Source of the DNA: Tenuifilaceae bacterium CYCD
Lineage (GTDB): Bacteria > Bacteroidota > Bacteroidia > Bacteroidales > Tenuifilaceae
Direction: 5' to 3'
DNA: 64,000 nt
Assembly (NCBI GenBank): GCA_036322835.1
Contig: AP027304.1
Span: 1 to 64,000 of the forward strand
Shown: positions 28,088 through 36,398 of the stretch, piece after piece
Position numbering within the stretch: position 1 is the first letter of the stretch
Layout of the letters: every line of letters starts with the position of its first letter
Made by a program: the position numbers and the translations under genes
The notes under the pieces: generated by a model
What the model was told of the DNA's origin: nothing
Database searches by the model: none
What the model saw: only the letters and a program-made list of their open reading frames with translations

Positions 28088-28876
28088 ATGCAGAATCGGG
28101 GTATAACCATAAATACGGAAAACTTTCAGCGAATTAGCCTTCAGGATGCGGAAAAAGCGCAACTAATGCAAAGGGTTGATTCAAAGTATATCATCCGGTT
28201 TGAAGTATGTAAAGCAATTTTAGAAAAGGTAAATTATTCATACTTCATTGTTGACAATAACGGTTTCGTTATCCCGGAATATATATCGGATTACTATGAT
28301 ACACCGGACTTTAATATGTATCTCGATCATCAAAATAAACGACCCAAACGGTACAAGATTAGAGTAAGAAATTACTGTGCAACAGGTGATTCTTTTTTGG
28401 AAATCAAAATAAAGGTTCCCTCGGGCAAAACCATTAAAAAACGAATTGAAGCCCATTCCACGGAACTGAATCAGGCCAGTGTTGCAGAATTTGTTGCCAA
28501 CAAAAGCCCTTACATAATTTGCAATCTGATTAAAACACTGGAAACCAGATTTGATAGACTAACATTAGTGGCCAAAGATTATAACGAGAGGATTACCTTT
28601 GATTTTAACCTTGCCCTAAAGTTACCCCAAACTGGGGAAAAAGAACTATTCGAAAAAATTTGTATCGTAGAGGTTAAGAGGAACAGGCAAAAATCAAATA
28701 GTGAAATATCCCTATTACTTAAAAAAATGGGCATTAGACCCAACAGTTTTAGTAAGTACTCCATTGGCTGTGCTTTGCTATACCCAAACATTAAGCATAA
28801 CAATTTTAAGAAAACTATACTTTACTTAAACAAACTAAAAAATGAACACGCTTTGTACAATAATGCAATCCAATAG
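28088..28876 (+). CDS. VTC domain protein (triphosphate-tunnel fold, polyphosphate polymerase-like)
   Basis: 262 aa. RVDSKYIIRFEV, ISDYYDTPDFNMYLDHQNKRPKRYKIRVRNY and SFLEIKIKVPSGKTIKKRI show the alternating basic/acidic tunnel strands of the VTC/CYTH superfamily, with the E-x-K-x-K pattern. Eukaryotic VTC4 makes polyphosphate; bacterial versions are uncharacterised or act on polyphosphate. The 3' end overlaps the DUF4956 gene by 35 bp, a pairing common in bacteria, suggesting one membrane-bound complex. The protein is soluble by itself. Confidence 0.85.
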   Translation: MQNRGITINTENFQRISLQDAEKAQLMQRVDSKYIIRFEVCKAILEKVNYSYFIVDNNGFVIPEYISDYYDTPDFNMYLDHQNKRPKRYKIRVRNYCATGDSFLEIKIKVPSGKTIKKRIEAHSTELNQASVAEFVANKSPYIICNLIKTLETRFDRLTLVAKDYNERITFDFNLALKLPQTGEKELFEKICIVEVKRNRQKSNSEISLLLKKMGIRPNSFSKYSIGCALLYPNIKHNNFKKTILYLNKLKNEHALYNNAIQ

Positions 28877-29543
28877 TATTCAACTATTCGGGATCGATGT
28901 GCTTAACTATGACGATTTTTTCACCCTAGTATTGCGTTTTCTGCTCAACATGTCGATACTTTGGATAACAGTTCGATATCTGTACTACCCTAGAACGTTT
29001 AGAAAGGACTACGTATTTACATTTCTACTATTAGGAATAGTAGTATTCTTTATGTGTTTTCTTCTGGCTAGCGTAAAACTACAACTCGGATTTGCCCTTG
29101 GACTATTCGCAGTATTTGGAATTATTCGCTATAGAACAAATCCTATTCCTATAAAGGAAATGTCATACCTATTTCTGGTAATAGCCATCTCCCTAATAAA
29201 TGCAATATCCACCAAAAAGGTAAGCTACGCCGAACTACTTTTCTCAAACTTGGCATTGGTAGGGGTTACCTTAGTTCTAGAAAAAGGTTTATTTATTAAG
29301 CATTTATCACAACGCACCATTGTTTACGAAAAAATAGATCTCATAAAACCAGAAAAACGCACAGAATTGATCGCTGATTTGAAGCAAAGAACTGGCCTTG
29401 ATATTAAGAATATTGAAATTGGTAAGGTCGATTTCCTTCGGGACATTGCTTGGTTAACAGTTCATTTCCCTTCAGAAAATATAAATGACGAAGATAATGT
29501 ACAGCTAGTAAAAGAAATTCAAATTGTTGACGACGATGACTAA
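28842..29543 (+). CDS. DUF4956 family membrane protein
   Basis: 233 aa. Three or four helices occupy residues ~25-135 (FTLVLRFLLNMSILWITVRYL, FTFLLLGIVVFFMCFLLAS, YLFLVIAISLINAI and others), with the conserved loop FALGLFAVFGIIRYRTNPI between them. A cytoplasmic domain follows. DUF4956 proteins are usually encoded next to VTC-domain proteins, as here, where the genes overlap by 35 bp. A second ATG lies at 28863. Its job in the pair may be as the membrane channel or anchor, an inference from context. Confidence 0.85.
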   Translation: MNTLCTIMQSNSIQLFGIDVLNYDDFFTLVLRFLLNMSILWITVRYLYYPRTFRKDYVFTFLLLGIVVFFMCFLLASVKLQLGFALGLFAVFGIIRYRTNPIPIKEMSYLFLVIAISLINAISTKKVSYAELLFSNLALVGVTLVLEKGLFIKHLSQRTIVYEKIDLIKPEKRTELIADLKQRTGLDIKNIEIGKVDFLRDIAWLTVHFPSENINDEDNVQLVKEIQIVDDDD

Positions 29544-29920
29544 ACTATCTCTACCATTTTAAAGGGTAGTTTAACAAGTGCCTGAAAATCTCGACCCAGA
29601 TTTTTGATGGTATCATCATCTTCCTCGTAATACCAATTAATTACAATGTTATGGCCCTGCGTATAGCTCTCGTCAAGCATTTTAAAAAGTGCAAAAATAA
29701 ACCTGTTAGATCCGCTGTTAATATATTCCATGCGAAAGTTAACCCTAGTTAATGGTTCCGGATTATCCAAGTAATCCTCGGCCCATTTAAGAACAGGTTG
29801 GAAAAAAGCCACAGCATCCTCGGGAATTGACCGTCCAGAAATTTGAAGGATTCCAGGTTTAAACTCAATGTGTGGAGTTTTTGTTGTTCCTTTAATGAAT
29901 AAACTATTAACTACCGCCAT
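29540..29920 (-). CDS. SiaC-like regulatory phosphoprotein (DUF1987)
   Basis: 126 aa, with TPHIEFKPGILQISGRSIPEDAVAFFQPVL as the family N terminus. In Pseudomonas aeruginosa SiaC is phosphorylated by SiaB on a threonine and dephosphorylated by the SpoIIE-type phosphatase SiaA. The matching segment here, MEYINSGSNRFIFALFKML, appears to carry serine at that position. No SiaB kinase is adjacent, though two SpoIIE phosphatases lie within 26 kb. Its end overlaps the convergent DUF4956 gene by 4 bp. The assignment rests on family resemblance. Confidence 0.8.
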   Translation of the reverse strand: MAVVNSLFIKGTTKTPHIEFKPGILQISGRSIPEDAVAFFQPVLKWAEDYLDNPEPLTRVNFRMEYINSGSNRFIFALFKMLDESYTQGHNIVINWYYEEDDDTIKNLGRDFQALVKLPFKMVEIV

Positions 29921-29995
29921 AACCCAACATTTAATGATGTAAATTTATAAAAATTGAATGCTAAATCAAATTTTAGAGAATTTTATTGAATAAAA

Positions 29996-30022
29996 GCATA
30001 GAGGTCAAATAGACCTCTATGC
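29996..30022. terminator. Bidirectional terminator downstream of the C1 peptidase gene
   Basis: Perfect 11-bp stem GCATAGAGGTC/GACCTCTATGC with a 5-nt loop and T-rich DNA on both sides. Confidence 0.85.
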
Positions 30023-30037
30023 TTTTTCTCAGAATAA

Positions 30038-31237
30038 CTATTTAATTCCTAATTTGTTCATGATATCCTTTGGAACCGCATTCTTATGAACCATTATTGA
30101 TGTTGTTTTATATAGTACAAATGGCTTTGAAGCATAAAAATATCCATCATATACACCATCGGCACCCCAACTGTTTTTTACTTTGTAGTAAACCGTACCA
30201 GTTTGATCCTTTGCTTTTCCTACCAATAGCATTCCATGGTCATCGGTAGTTTGGTAGTTATTAAATGCCTCTTGTCGTAACTCCTGCGTTATCTTCATTT
30301 CCTTCCCTGGTTTTTCGAACGAATAAAGTTTAGCATCCTTGTCTTTCTGTGAAAGTTGGGTCCAACGTTCTTTATCTGAACCCGACATTTCTTCAAAATT
30401 TACCTCTGGAACAATAGCAACGCCTTTGCTCCAGTTAAACCCCTTATCACTAACATCGCTTGCCCAGGCAACTGGATAACCATTATCTACGGCATTATCG
30501 AATATTTTTTCAAAATCTTCTATAGTAACATTATAAACTTCTCCATGAGCCCAATTATCGGGAAGTTCAATTACAAACTTAGTATAGAATGGGTGATGCG
30601 AAAACGAGGTGATATAGATATAATCATCAAGGTTAAGTCCTAAAGATTGGAAAAAGGTATTTGGGTTATAATTTTTACCATTATAGGTAAATGTTGAAGG
30701 ATTTATCCCTAAATAGGCGTCTAGAATTCCACTAAATCCACTTTTCCATGCTGTAGATAATTTTTTATTAGGATTTTTCACAATGGCATCTACATAGGCT
30801 CGGGCAACAGCATCTAGTTCCCCATGGGTATGCTTATCCTCGCCATAGTTTAAACCGGGATATACTTCATCGGGAACAACGCCATACTTCCGAATAGTCT
30901 CTATTACGTCGTAGTACGATCCCCCCGGCCCAAAGTTATTTGTTCCATTGAAGCGCACAAAACGATCGGCCTTTTCGGAATATGCGTTACGAACAACATA
31001 CATTGCCGAAAGGTTAACCTCGGGCTTGCCCATTCTGAGCAATTCTGACTCAAGAAATGCAACACCCGAAAAACTCCAACAGGTACTGGATCTGTACTGA
31101 TTTTTTACAGATGTAGTTTTAATCTCCTTGATTGGAGTGAATACATACCCCTCTACTGTATCATTGACTTGTCCTATAGCAACCTGAAAGCCAACGGCAA
31201 AAATCAACAAGCTGAGAGTTAACGCAATTTTCTTCAT
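30038..31237 (-). CDS. C1B-type cysteine aminopeptidase (PepC/bleomycin hydrolase-like), secreted
   Basis: 399 aa from the ATG at 31237, which opens a signal peptide (MKKIALTLSLLIFAVGFQVA); an upstream in-frame start adds 9 residues. The catalytic Cys is at residue ~53 (RSSTCWSFSG), with His in TTDDHGMLLVG and Asn in YYKVKNSWG. Its length and the spacing fit bleomycin hydrolase-type C1B peptidases of Bacteroidota. It is exported, unlike cytosolic PepC. A strong hairpin terminator follows the gene. Confidence 0.9.
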   Translation of the reverse strand: MKKIALTLSLLIFAVGFQVAIGQVNDTVEGYVFTPIKEIKTTSVKNQYRSSTCWSFSGVAFLESELLRMGKPEVNLSAMYVVRNAYSEKADRFVRFNGTNNFGPGGSYYDVIETIRKYGVVPDEVYPGLNYGEDKHTHGELDAVARAYVDAIVKNPNKKLSTAWKSGFSGILDAYLGINPSTFTYNGKNYNPNTFFQSLGLNLDDYIYITSFSHHPFYTKFVIELPDNWAHGEVYNVTIEDFEKIFDNAVDNGYPVAWASDVSDKGFNWSKGVAIVPEVNFEEMSGSDKERWTQLSQKDKDAKLYSFEKPGKEMKITQELRQEAFNNYQTTDDHGMLLVGKAKDQTGTVYYKVKNSWGADGVYDGYFYASKPFVLYKTTSIMVHKNAVPKDIMNKLGIK

Positions 31238-31425
31238 AATATAAGATTGATTTTGGTTAAACAAGTTGTAACTAAAATTAAACCAATATAAATATTTATT
31301 GTATATGCTTTGTATGACCCTGCATCATATCAAAAGTTTAAAAACTAATATCATTAGATTTTGGTCGTTTGTCTGTTGGAAATTGTTGTATATAGTCTGA
31401 TGTGTTGTTAAAATATCAACATTTA

Positions 31426-31433
31426 TATATTCG
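31426..31433 (+). promoter_or_regulatory. Possible -7 element TATATTCG
   Basis: Similar to the tRNA-Leu -7 element and preceded by TTGTT near 31404. It lies 65 bp upstream of the relic reading frame. Support is by eye only. Confidence 0.35.
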
Positions 31434-31498
31434 CATCATTAAAAATTCATAAAAAAAATTAACCTTTTCAACAACCAACCAAATTAATTAAACAGTAA

Positions 31499-31582
31499 CA
31501 AAAGAAATACATTTTAGCGTTTTTAATTGTTGCTGAGTTCTCAATGGTTTTTGCTCAAGATTATTTGAGCAAAAACCATTAG
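31499..31582 (+). pseudogene. Remnant of a secreted-protein gene (signal peptide only)
   Basis: The frame reads QKKYILAFLIVAEFSMVFAQ then DYLSKNH and a stop. It has the charge, length and FAQ ending of a Bacteroidota signal peptide, but CAA stands where an ATG is expected and there is no start upstream before a stop. A perfect inverted copy of its last bases (31565-31580) truncates it. It could also be a chance frame. Confidence 0.4.
31543..31580. repeat. Perfect 16-bp inverted repeat (hairpin) in intergenic DNA
   Basis: AATGGTTTTTGCTCAA (31543-31558) and its exact reverse complement (31565-31580) enclose a 6-nt loop. No T run follows, so it is not a plain terminator. The rest of 31238-31653 shows no gene. 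Confidence 0.85.
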
Positions 31583-31653
31583 AACAAAAAATTAGAATAA
31601 CAGCAAATACCTCAAAATCATCAATGAATTAGGCTTACTAAACGATTATAGAA

Positions 31654-34600
31654 TTACCCTAGTTTCAGCGAAATTGTAAATGTACTACCCTTCCCCAATT
31701 CACTTTCTACAGTTATAGAACCTCCATTGCGTTCAACGAATTCTTTGCTAAGTATCAACCCTAATCCAGAGCCTTTCTCGTTATGGGTTCCAATACTAAT
31801 GATATCCTTATCGATGTGGAATAACTTTTTAACTATATCCGGGCTAATACCAACCCCATTATCGGCAATGCTGAGATAACAGAACTCCTCATCCGTTACG
31901 GTATAAATACGTATAGTTCCATTTTCATGGGTGAACTTTGCCGCATTCGTAACTATATTTCTAATTACAGTACAAAGCATATTCTCATCAGCAAATACAA
32001 TTAAATCGTCAGGGATTGATATACCAAGACTTATGCTCTTTGATTCAATCTTTGTTTTGATTAACTCAACATTTTCCTTTACTATGGCTTTAAGATAGAG
32101 TTTAGTAGGATTAAACTGAACATGCCCCATCTGATTGCTCGACCAATCGAGGAGATTCTCTATAAGACCGTATGTTGTGAGCGATAACTTATTCAAATCG
32201 CCAATCATCCGTTTTGTTTTCTGCCTATCAAACTCATCAAAGTCTGATAAAATAAAACCTGTTGTATTAACCAATGTACTTATAGGATTCCGTAAATCAT
32301 GCGCAATGATTCTAAAAAACTTATTTTTGGTAGCATTACTAATTTCTAACTCATTTTTCTTCGATTCAAGTTCATGCTTCTGGCTTTCCAACTCAACGTT
32401 TTTTGCACTAATCCAATCGTTTGCATCCTTTAAGTGCTCTGCTTGTACTAAAATTTCCTCATTTTGGATTAGAATCTCCTGAGTTCGCTCCTTAACAACC
32501 TCTTCCAATTTATCCTTCTCGAGAATTAACTTATAGGTATACAACTTGACCACACCGACAATAAACAACACGCCCAATATTAAATACATGAAGAGTGCCA
32601 GATAGGTTCTAGTCCACGGAGGGGATATTGTAAACTTAAACTCGGCAGGCTTACACTCTATTCCATATATATTTTTGGCTTTAACTAAAAATGTATACTC
32701 CCCCTCATGTAAATTAGTATACTCCTTCTTAGTTTCAGTAGTCCACTCCGACCAAGTATTACTATAGCCTTTAAGCATATAACTATACTGATTTGGTTTG
32801 TTCCCCTCAAAAAATGGCCATGCATAAAGGAATGTTAAAGAGTTATTTTTATAGCCTAAAGTAATACCCAAATCGACAATGGAAGAGGTGTCTATAGCAT
32901 AAGAATCATTACTATTTTTTTTCACATTGGTTCCACAGAAAAGCACGGAGTCTCCACAGGTTACTTTTCTAATTAATGCTGTTGGAAGCATGTAAAAATT
33001 TCGGCTAGAATCAGGAATATGCTCAAAAACACCATCATTGGTACTAAACCATGTATTTTTATCGTTAGCATCCACTATATAAAAACCTGAATTTATATCC
33101 TGATACATACCTTCCCAAGCAATAGAATCAGAAATTTGCTTTTCCCGTTTCGTCTCCGATACGTTTTCTTTTGCGAAAGCATATACGTTAAATTGTTTAG
33201 TTGAATCGTCGAAATAGTAGTAATTGCTAGAACCGTGCAATAGAAACGGTTTGTATTCATCGAAAAAGGTTATAGTTTCGTAATTAGGGATGCCCGCTGT
33301 TGAATCATACTTCTCAACAACTACTTGTGATGAATCAATTGCAAATGGATTCTTCACCCTATAAATCCCCTTAAATCTAGTACTTATCCATAAATTCTGA
33401 TCCGCGTCCTCCCCTATGTCAATAATATTCGCATCAATACCGAAGCGCCTGCCTTCGTCGATCCATGTTCCGTTACGATAAGTCAACTGCGCAACCCCAT
33501 TGGACATTCCGACCATTACTTTATATGGATTACCATAGCTCTGAAGAAGGTTCGTGGTAGATTCGTACCGCGATATTCTTTTCGCCCTTGTTCCATTTAA
33601 CTGATAAATTCCAGAAAGCGTTGCAGCCAAGAGAACTGTATTATCATTGGCCATATATGGCATCATTGATGCTGGATTTTTCAAATAGAACTCGGGGTTC
33701 TGGCTTGGTGGCTGAAAGTAGAGGAACTGCCAGCCCTGTTCAAAATGACCCTCTACTTTACTGAAATGACTTAACTTAAACTCATCTTGAGAGCGGTCAA
33801 TACAAAAAATTCCCGATGTAGTGGTAACGTAATGATAATTTCCCTTTTGAGCTACATCTGATACTACTCCATTTATTCCCAAAGATTCATCCCAGAATCG
33901 AAATGGAGACATCAATTCAACAAAACTAATACCATTGTCGAGAGCAAGCCAAAGATTGTGTCCTCCCTGAAAGTAAAGAAAATAATTAGGGCTGATGACA
34001 CCCTTGGTATCACTGCTAACCACATCTTTTACTCTCCACTTATTATCTACAACTAATACATCAGCCTGAATTGAACTTAAAGCATAAAGGGAATCCGATA
34101 CCTTAACTCCATGGTAATAGCTATTCTTTATAAAATACTCATTAACACTAAGCGCATTAGACGAAATATCTGAAATTGACTTTATGGGATTAACACAGGT
34201 ACTATCGTATATGAAAAATCCATGATGTCGAGTACCCAACAGATAGCCATTCCTGTAAGGAAAAATATTATGTATCTGGATTTTGGAAAAATATTCACCT
34301 CCTTTTATCAGAACTAAAGAATCATTCAGAAGTTTCAATAGTCCCCGGCCTTTCTCCTGAACTAGAAATTCAGTGTTTACGGCAAAACTTAAATAAAAAC
34401 TCTTTGTCTTACTCTCCCAATACTTAAACTTGCCATTATAATACCTAAACAAGTAGTTATCGGAGTAAAAAAAGACAGTATCCCCAAAACAGTATATATC
34501 CCAGACCTCCTTGAAATCTGTATACTTCTTGTCAATAAATGGCATTAATGAAGTGTATTTCATCTCGCCCTTACTATCTGGCTGCATGTATCCCATTTCG

Positions 34601-34902
34601 CCAAAGGCGCCAACGTAAATAACCCCATTTTTATCAACACCTAAACTTCTAACAGTGGAGTGGTTCGAAACCCTGAAAAGTTTCCAATTCTCACCATCGA
34701 ACTCAAGAACTCCAACACTATTGCCAAAATACATAACACCTCTTTGATCCTGAACTATTGCCCAGTTCTGAGGTGCTGCATTATAATCCTTTATGCAATA
34801 AAACTTAGACTGTATCAACCCTCTTTCCTGAGAGAATACTGAAAATGGGAAAAGATATGTAAAAAGCGATAAAACAATATATAGAAATCGACAAAGGTTC
34901 AT
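31654..34902 (-). CDS. Propeller sensor histidine kinase (Y_Y_Y, HisKA, HATPase)
   Basis: 1082 aa. A signal peptide (~1-24) is followed by a large periplasmic beta-propeller region (~25-690) with blades such as VGVLEFDGENWKLF, a Y_Y_Y domain ending in EGEYTFLVKAKNIYG, a membrane helix (~775-797), a coiled coil, HisKA with FFRIIAHDLRNP (phosphorylated His ~866), and a HATPase_c domain with RNIVTNAAKF, IADNGVGI and GSGLGLIL boxes. There is no fused receiver. The gene is 9 bp downstream of a LytTR response regulator on the same strand, so they form one two-component system. Confidence 0.92.
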   Translation of the reverse strand: MNLCRFLYIVLSLFTYLFPFSVFSQERGLIQSKFYCIKDYNAAPQNWAIVQDQRGVMYFGNSVGVLEFDGENWKLFRVSNHSTVRSLGVDKNGVIYVGAFGEMGYMQPDSKGEMKYTSLMPFIDKKYTDFKEVWDIYCFGDTVFFYSDNYLFRYYNGKFKYWESKTKSFYLSFAVNTEFLVQEKGRGLLKLLNDSLVLIKGGEYFSKIQIHNIFPYRNGYLLGTRHHGFFIYDSTCVNPIKSISDISSNALSVNEYFIKNSYYHGVKVSDSLYALSSIQADVLVVDNKWRVKDVVSSDTKGVISPNYFLYFQGGHNLWLALDNGISFVELMSPFRFWDESLGINGVVSDVAQKGNYHYVTTTSGIFCIDRSQDEFKLSHFSKVEGHFEQGWQFLYFQPPSQNPEFYLKNPASMMPYMANDNTVLLAATLSGIYQLNGTRAKRISRYESTTNLLQSYGNPYKVMVGMSNGVAQLTYRNGTWIDEGRRFGIDANIIDIGEDADQNLWISTRFKGIYRVKNPFAIDSSQVVVEKYDSTAGIPNYETITFFDEYKPFLLHGSSNYYYFDDSTKQFNVYAFAKENVSETKREKQISDSIAWEGMYQDINSGFYIVDANDKNTWFSTNDGVFEHIPDSSRNFYMLPTALIRKVTCGDSVLFCGTNVKKNSNDSYAIDTSSIVDLGITLGYKNNSLTFLYAWPFFEGNKPNQYSYMLKGYSNTWSEWTTETKKEYTNLHEGEYTFLVKAKNIYGIECKPAEFKFTISPPWTRTYLALFMYLILGVLFIVGVVKLYTYKLILEKDKLEEVVKERTQEILIQNEEILVQAEHLKDANDWISAKNVELESQKHELESKKNELEISNATKNKFFRIIAHDLRNPISTLVNTTGFILSDFDEFDRQKTKRMIGDLNKLSLTTYGLIENLLDWSSNQMGHVQFNPTKLYLKAIVKENVELIKTKIESKSISLGISIPDDLIVFADENMLCTVIRNIVTNAAKFTHENGTIRIYTVTDEEFCYLSIADNGVGISPDIVKKLFHIDKDIISIGTHNEKGSGLGLILSKEFVERNGGSITVESELGKGSTFTISLKLG

Positions 34903-34911
34903 ACAACTATT

Positions 34912-35619
34912 TTACTTCATATCAAAACTATTACCCAGACGCTTTAAGGCCTCATCCTTATACAACCGGCCAAAAGGAATTTCTAAACTTCCTATCTCAA
35001 CCGAAGAACTGCTGAAAGCATCAATATTTTTTACAGCAACCATGAATGAACGATGAACTCTTATAAAATCGGAAGGATTGAGTATTTGCTCAAAATAACC
35101 GAGGTTTTGTTTGGTAACAACCGTTTTATTCTTGGTAACTACCTTCACATAGTCTTTTACACTTTCTAAGTATAGAATACTATTTAGGTTTAACCTTACC
35201 ATTTTTTTATTTTCCTTAAGGAAAATATAGTCTTCAGTATCTTGTTGCGGCTGTGCCTTCTTGGATTTTTTCTCAATAACTTTATTCACCCCTCTAACTA
35301 CGCGTTCAAGAGTGATTGGCTTCAATAGATAATCCACAACATTTAATTCGTAACCCTCAATGGCATAGTTCTTATTGGCGGAGGTAATTATAACCATTGG
35401 GGGGTTGGCCAAAGTCCTAAGAAAATCGATGCCAGAGAGTTTTGGCATTTCAATATCCAAAAACAATAGATCAACATCCTGCTCGCTTAGAATACTCATA
35501 ACCGATATTGCATCGTTGAAGGTAGCAATAACCTCTATATTAGGTATTTTTTTTAGATACCCCTCCATAACCTCTATGGATAAAGGCTCGTCATCAACAA
35601 TAACACATCGTAATTTCAT
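34912..35619 (-). CDS. LytTR-family response regulator
   Basis: 235 aa. A CheY-like receiver (~1-120) has the acidic pocket VIVDDE, phospho-Asp 55 in FLDIEMPKLSG, Ser/Thr in ITSA and Lys in YLLKPI. The LytTR DNA-binding domain (~140-235) shows LESVKDYVKVVTKNKTVVTKQ and FIRVHRSFMV. LytTR regulators bind direct repeats in target promoters, often of surface-polysaccharide or virulence-type genes. It is the first gene of a two-gene operon with the histidine kinase just downstream. The 341-bp upstream gap (35620-35960) is AT-rich, holds the promoters, and has no gene. Confidence 0.93.
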   Translation of the reverse strand: MKLRCVIVDDEPLSIEVMEGYLKKIPNIEVIATFNDAISVMSILSEQDVDLLFLDIEMPKLSGIDFLRTLANPPMVIITSANKNYAIEGYELNVVDYLLKPITLERVVRGVNKVIEKKSKKAQPQQDTEDYIFLKENKKMVRLNLNSILYLESVKDYVKVVTKNKTVVTKQNLGYFEQILNPSDFIRVHRSFMVAVKNIDAFSSSSVEIGSLEIPFGRLYKDEALKRLGNSFDMK

Positions 35620-35924
35620 GGGTAAAAGAAAGTAATTTGACGGTTAAAAAAAATTCAAAAACGTTGGCAATTTAAAAAAAATTAACAGAATTTAAACCTA
35701 CTACAATACAATTAACTTCTAAATATTTAGTTGCCCAGACTCTAGTAACTATCTGTTATTAAAAAATTTAAATAATATCTCTTAAGTTTTGAGATTTCGT
35801 CAGAACATCAACTTAAAATATTAAATTGTATTTATCTCCGATCAACAACAAATCTATATTGTATTATTTAGAAAAATTTTAAATAATTTTTCATATTTAT
35901 ATATTTAGATATTTTTATTTGTAT

Positions 35925-35932
35925 TATATTTG
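35925..35932 (+). promoter_or_regulatory. -7 element TATATTTG for the OsmC gene
   Basis: Exact TAnnTTTG match 28 bp upstream of the OsmC start. Confidence 0.55.
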
Positions 35933-35960
35933 CACCGGAAAACAATTAAAACATAGCGAT

Positions 35961-36356
35961 ATGGAATTCGAAGTAACATTTCAAGGAAACAAGCAGGTGA
36001 TTGCTCACGTTGGCGAACATACCATTTTAACCGACCAGCCAGCATACGGCGGTGGCGACAATAAGGGGCCTGCACCTTTCTCGCTCTTTCTAGCATCTAT
36101 TGGAACTTGTGCTGGAATTTACGTTAAATCGTTCTGCGACCAACGCGGAATCCCTACCGATAAGATTAAGATTGTGCAAAAGCACAAATTCAACCAGCTA
36201 ACGCATATGATTGAGGATTTGCAGATTGAGATTAATCTTCCATCGGATTTTCCAGAAAAGTACCGGGATGCAGTTATTAAAGCAGCCGACCAGTGTGCTG
36301 TGAAGAAACATCTACACAACCCACCACACATGAGTGTAACTACAAAAACAGTATAA
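35961..36356 (+). CDS. OsmC family protein
   Basis: 131 aa from the ATG at 35961. An upstream in-frame start is excluded because it would precede the promoter-like TATATTTG. The OsmC/Ohr fold is shown by the redox-active cysteines in ASIGTCAGIYVKSFCDQRGI and in KAADQCAVKKHL, and by YGGGDNKGPAPFSLFLA. These proteins reduce organic hydroperoxides or respond to osmotic and oxidative stress. A terminator follows, and the next gene is convergent. Confidence 0.88.
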   Translation: MEFEVTFQGNKQVIAHVGEHTILTDQPAYGGGDNKGPAPFSLFLASIGTCAGIYVKSFCDQRGIPTDKIKIVQKHKFNQLTHMIEDLQIEINLPSDFPEKYRDAVIKAADQCAVKKHLHNPPHMSVTTKTV

Positions 36357-36382
36357 AAAAAGCGGCTTAAAGCCGCTTTTTT
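36355..36382. terminator. Bidirectional terminator between OsmC and the S46 peptidase
   Basis: AGCGGCT/AGCCGCT stem with a 3-nt loop and A/T runs on both sides. Confidence 0.85.
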
Positions 36383-36398
36383 AGTATCAGATTTTGTT

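Noticed and set aside
31543-31580. Simple transcription terminator
   Set aside because: A perfect stem but no T run on either strand and no suitable upstream gene.
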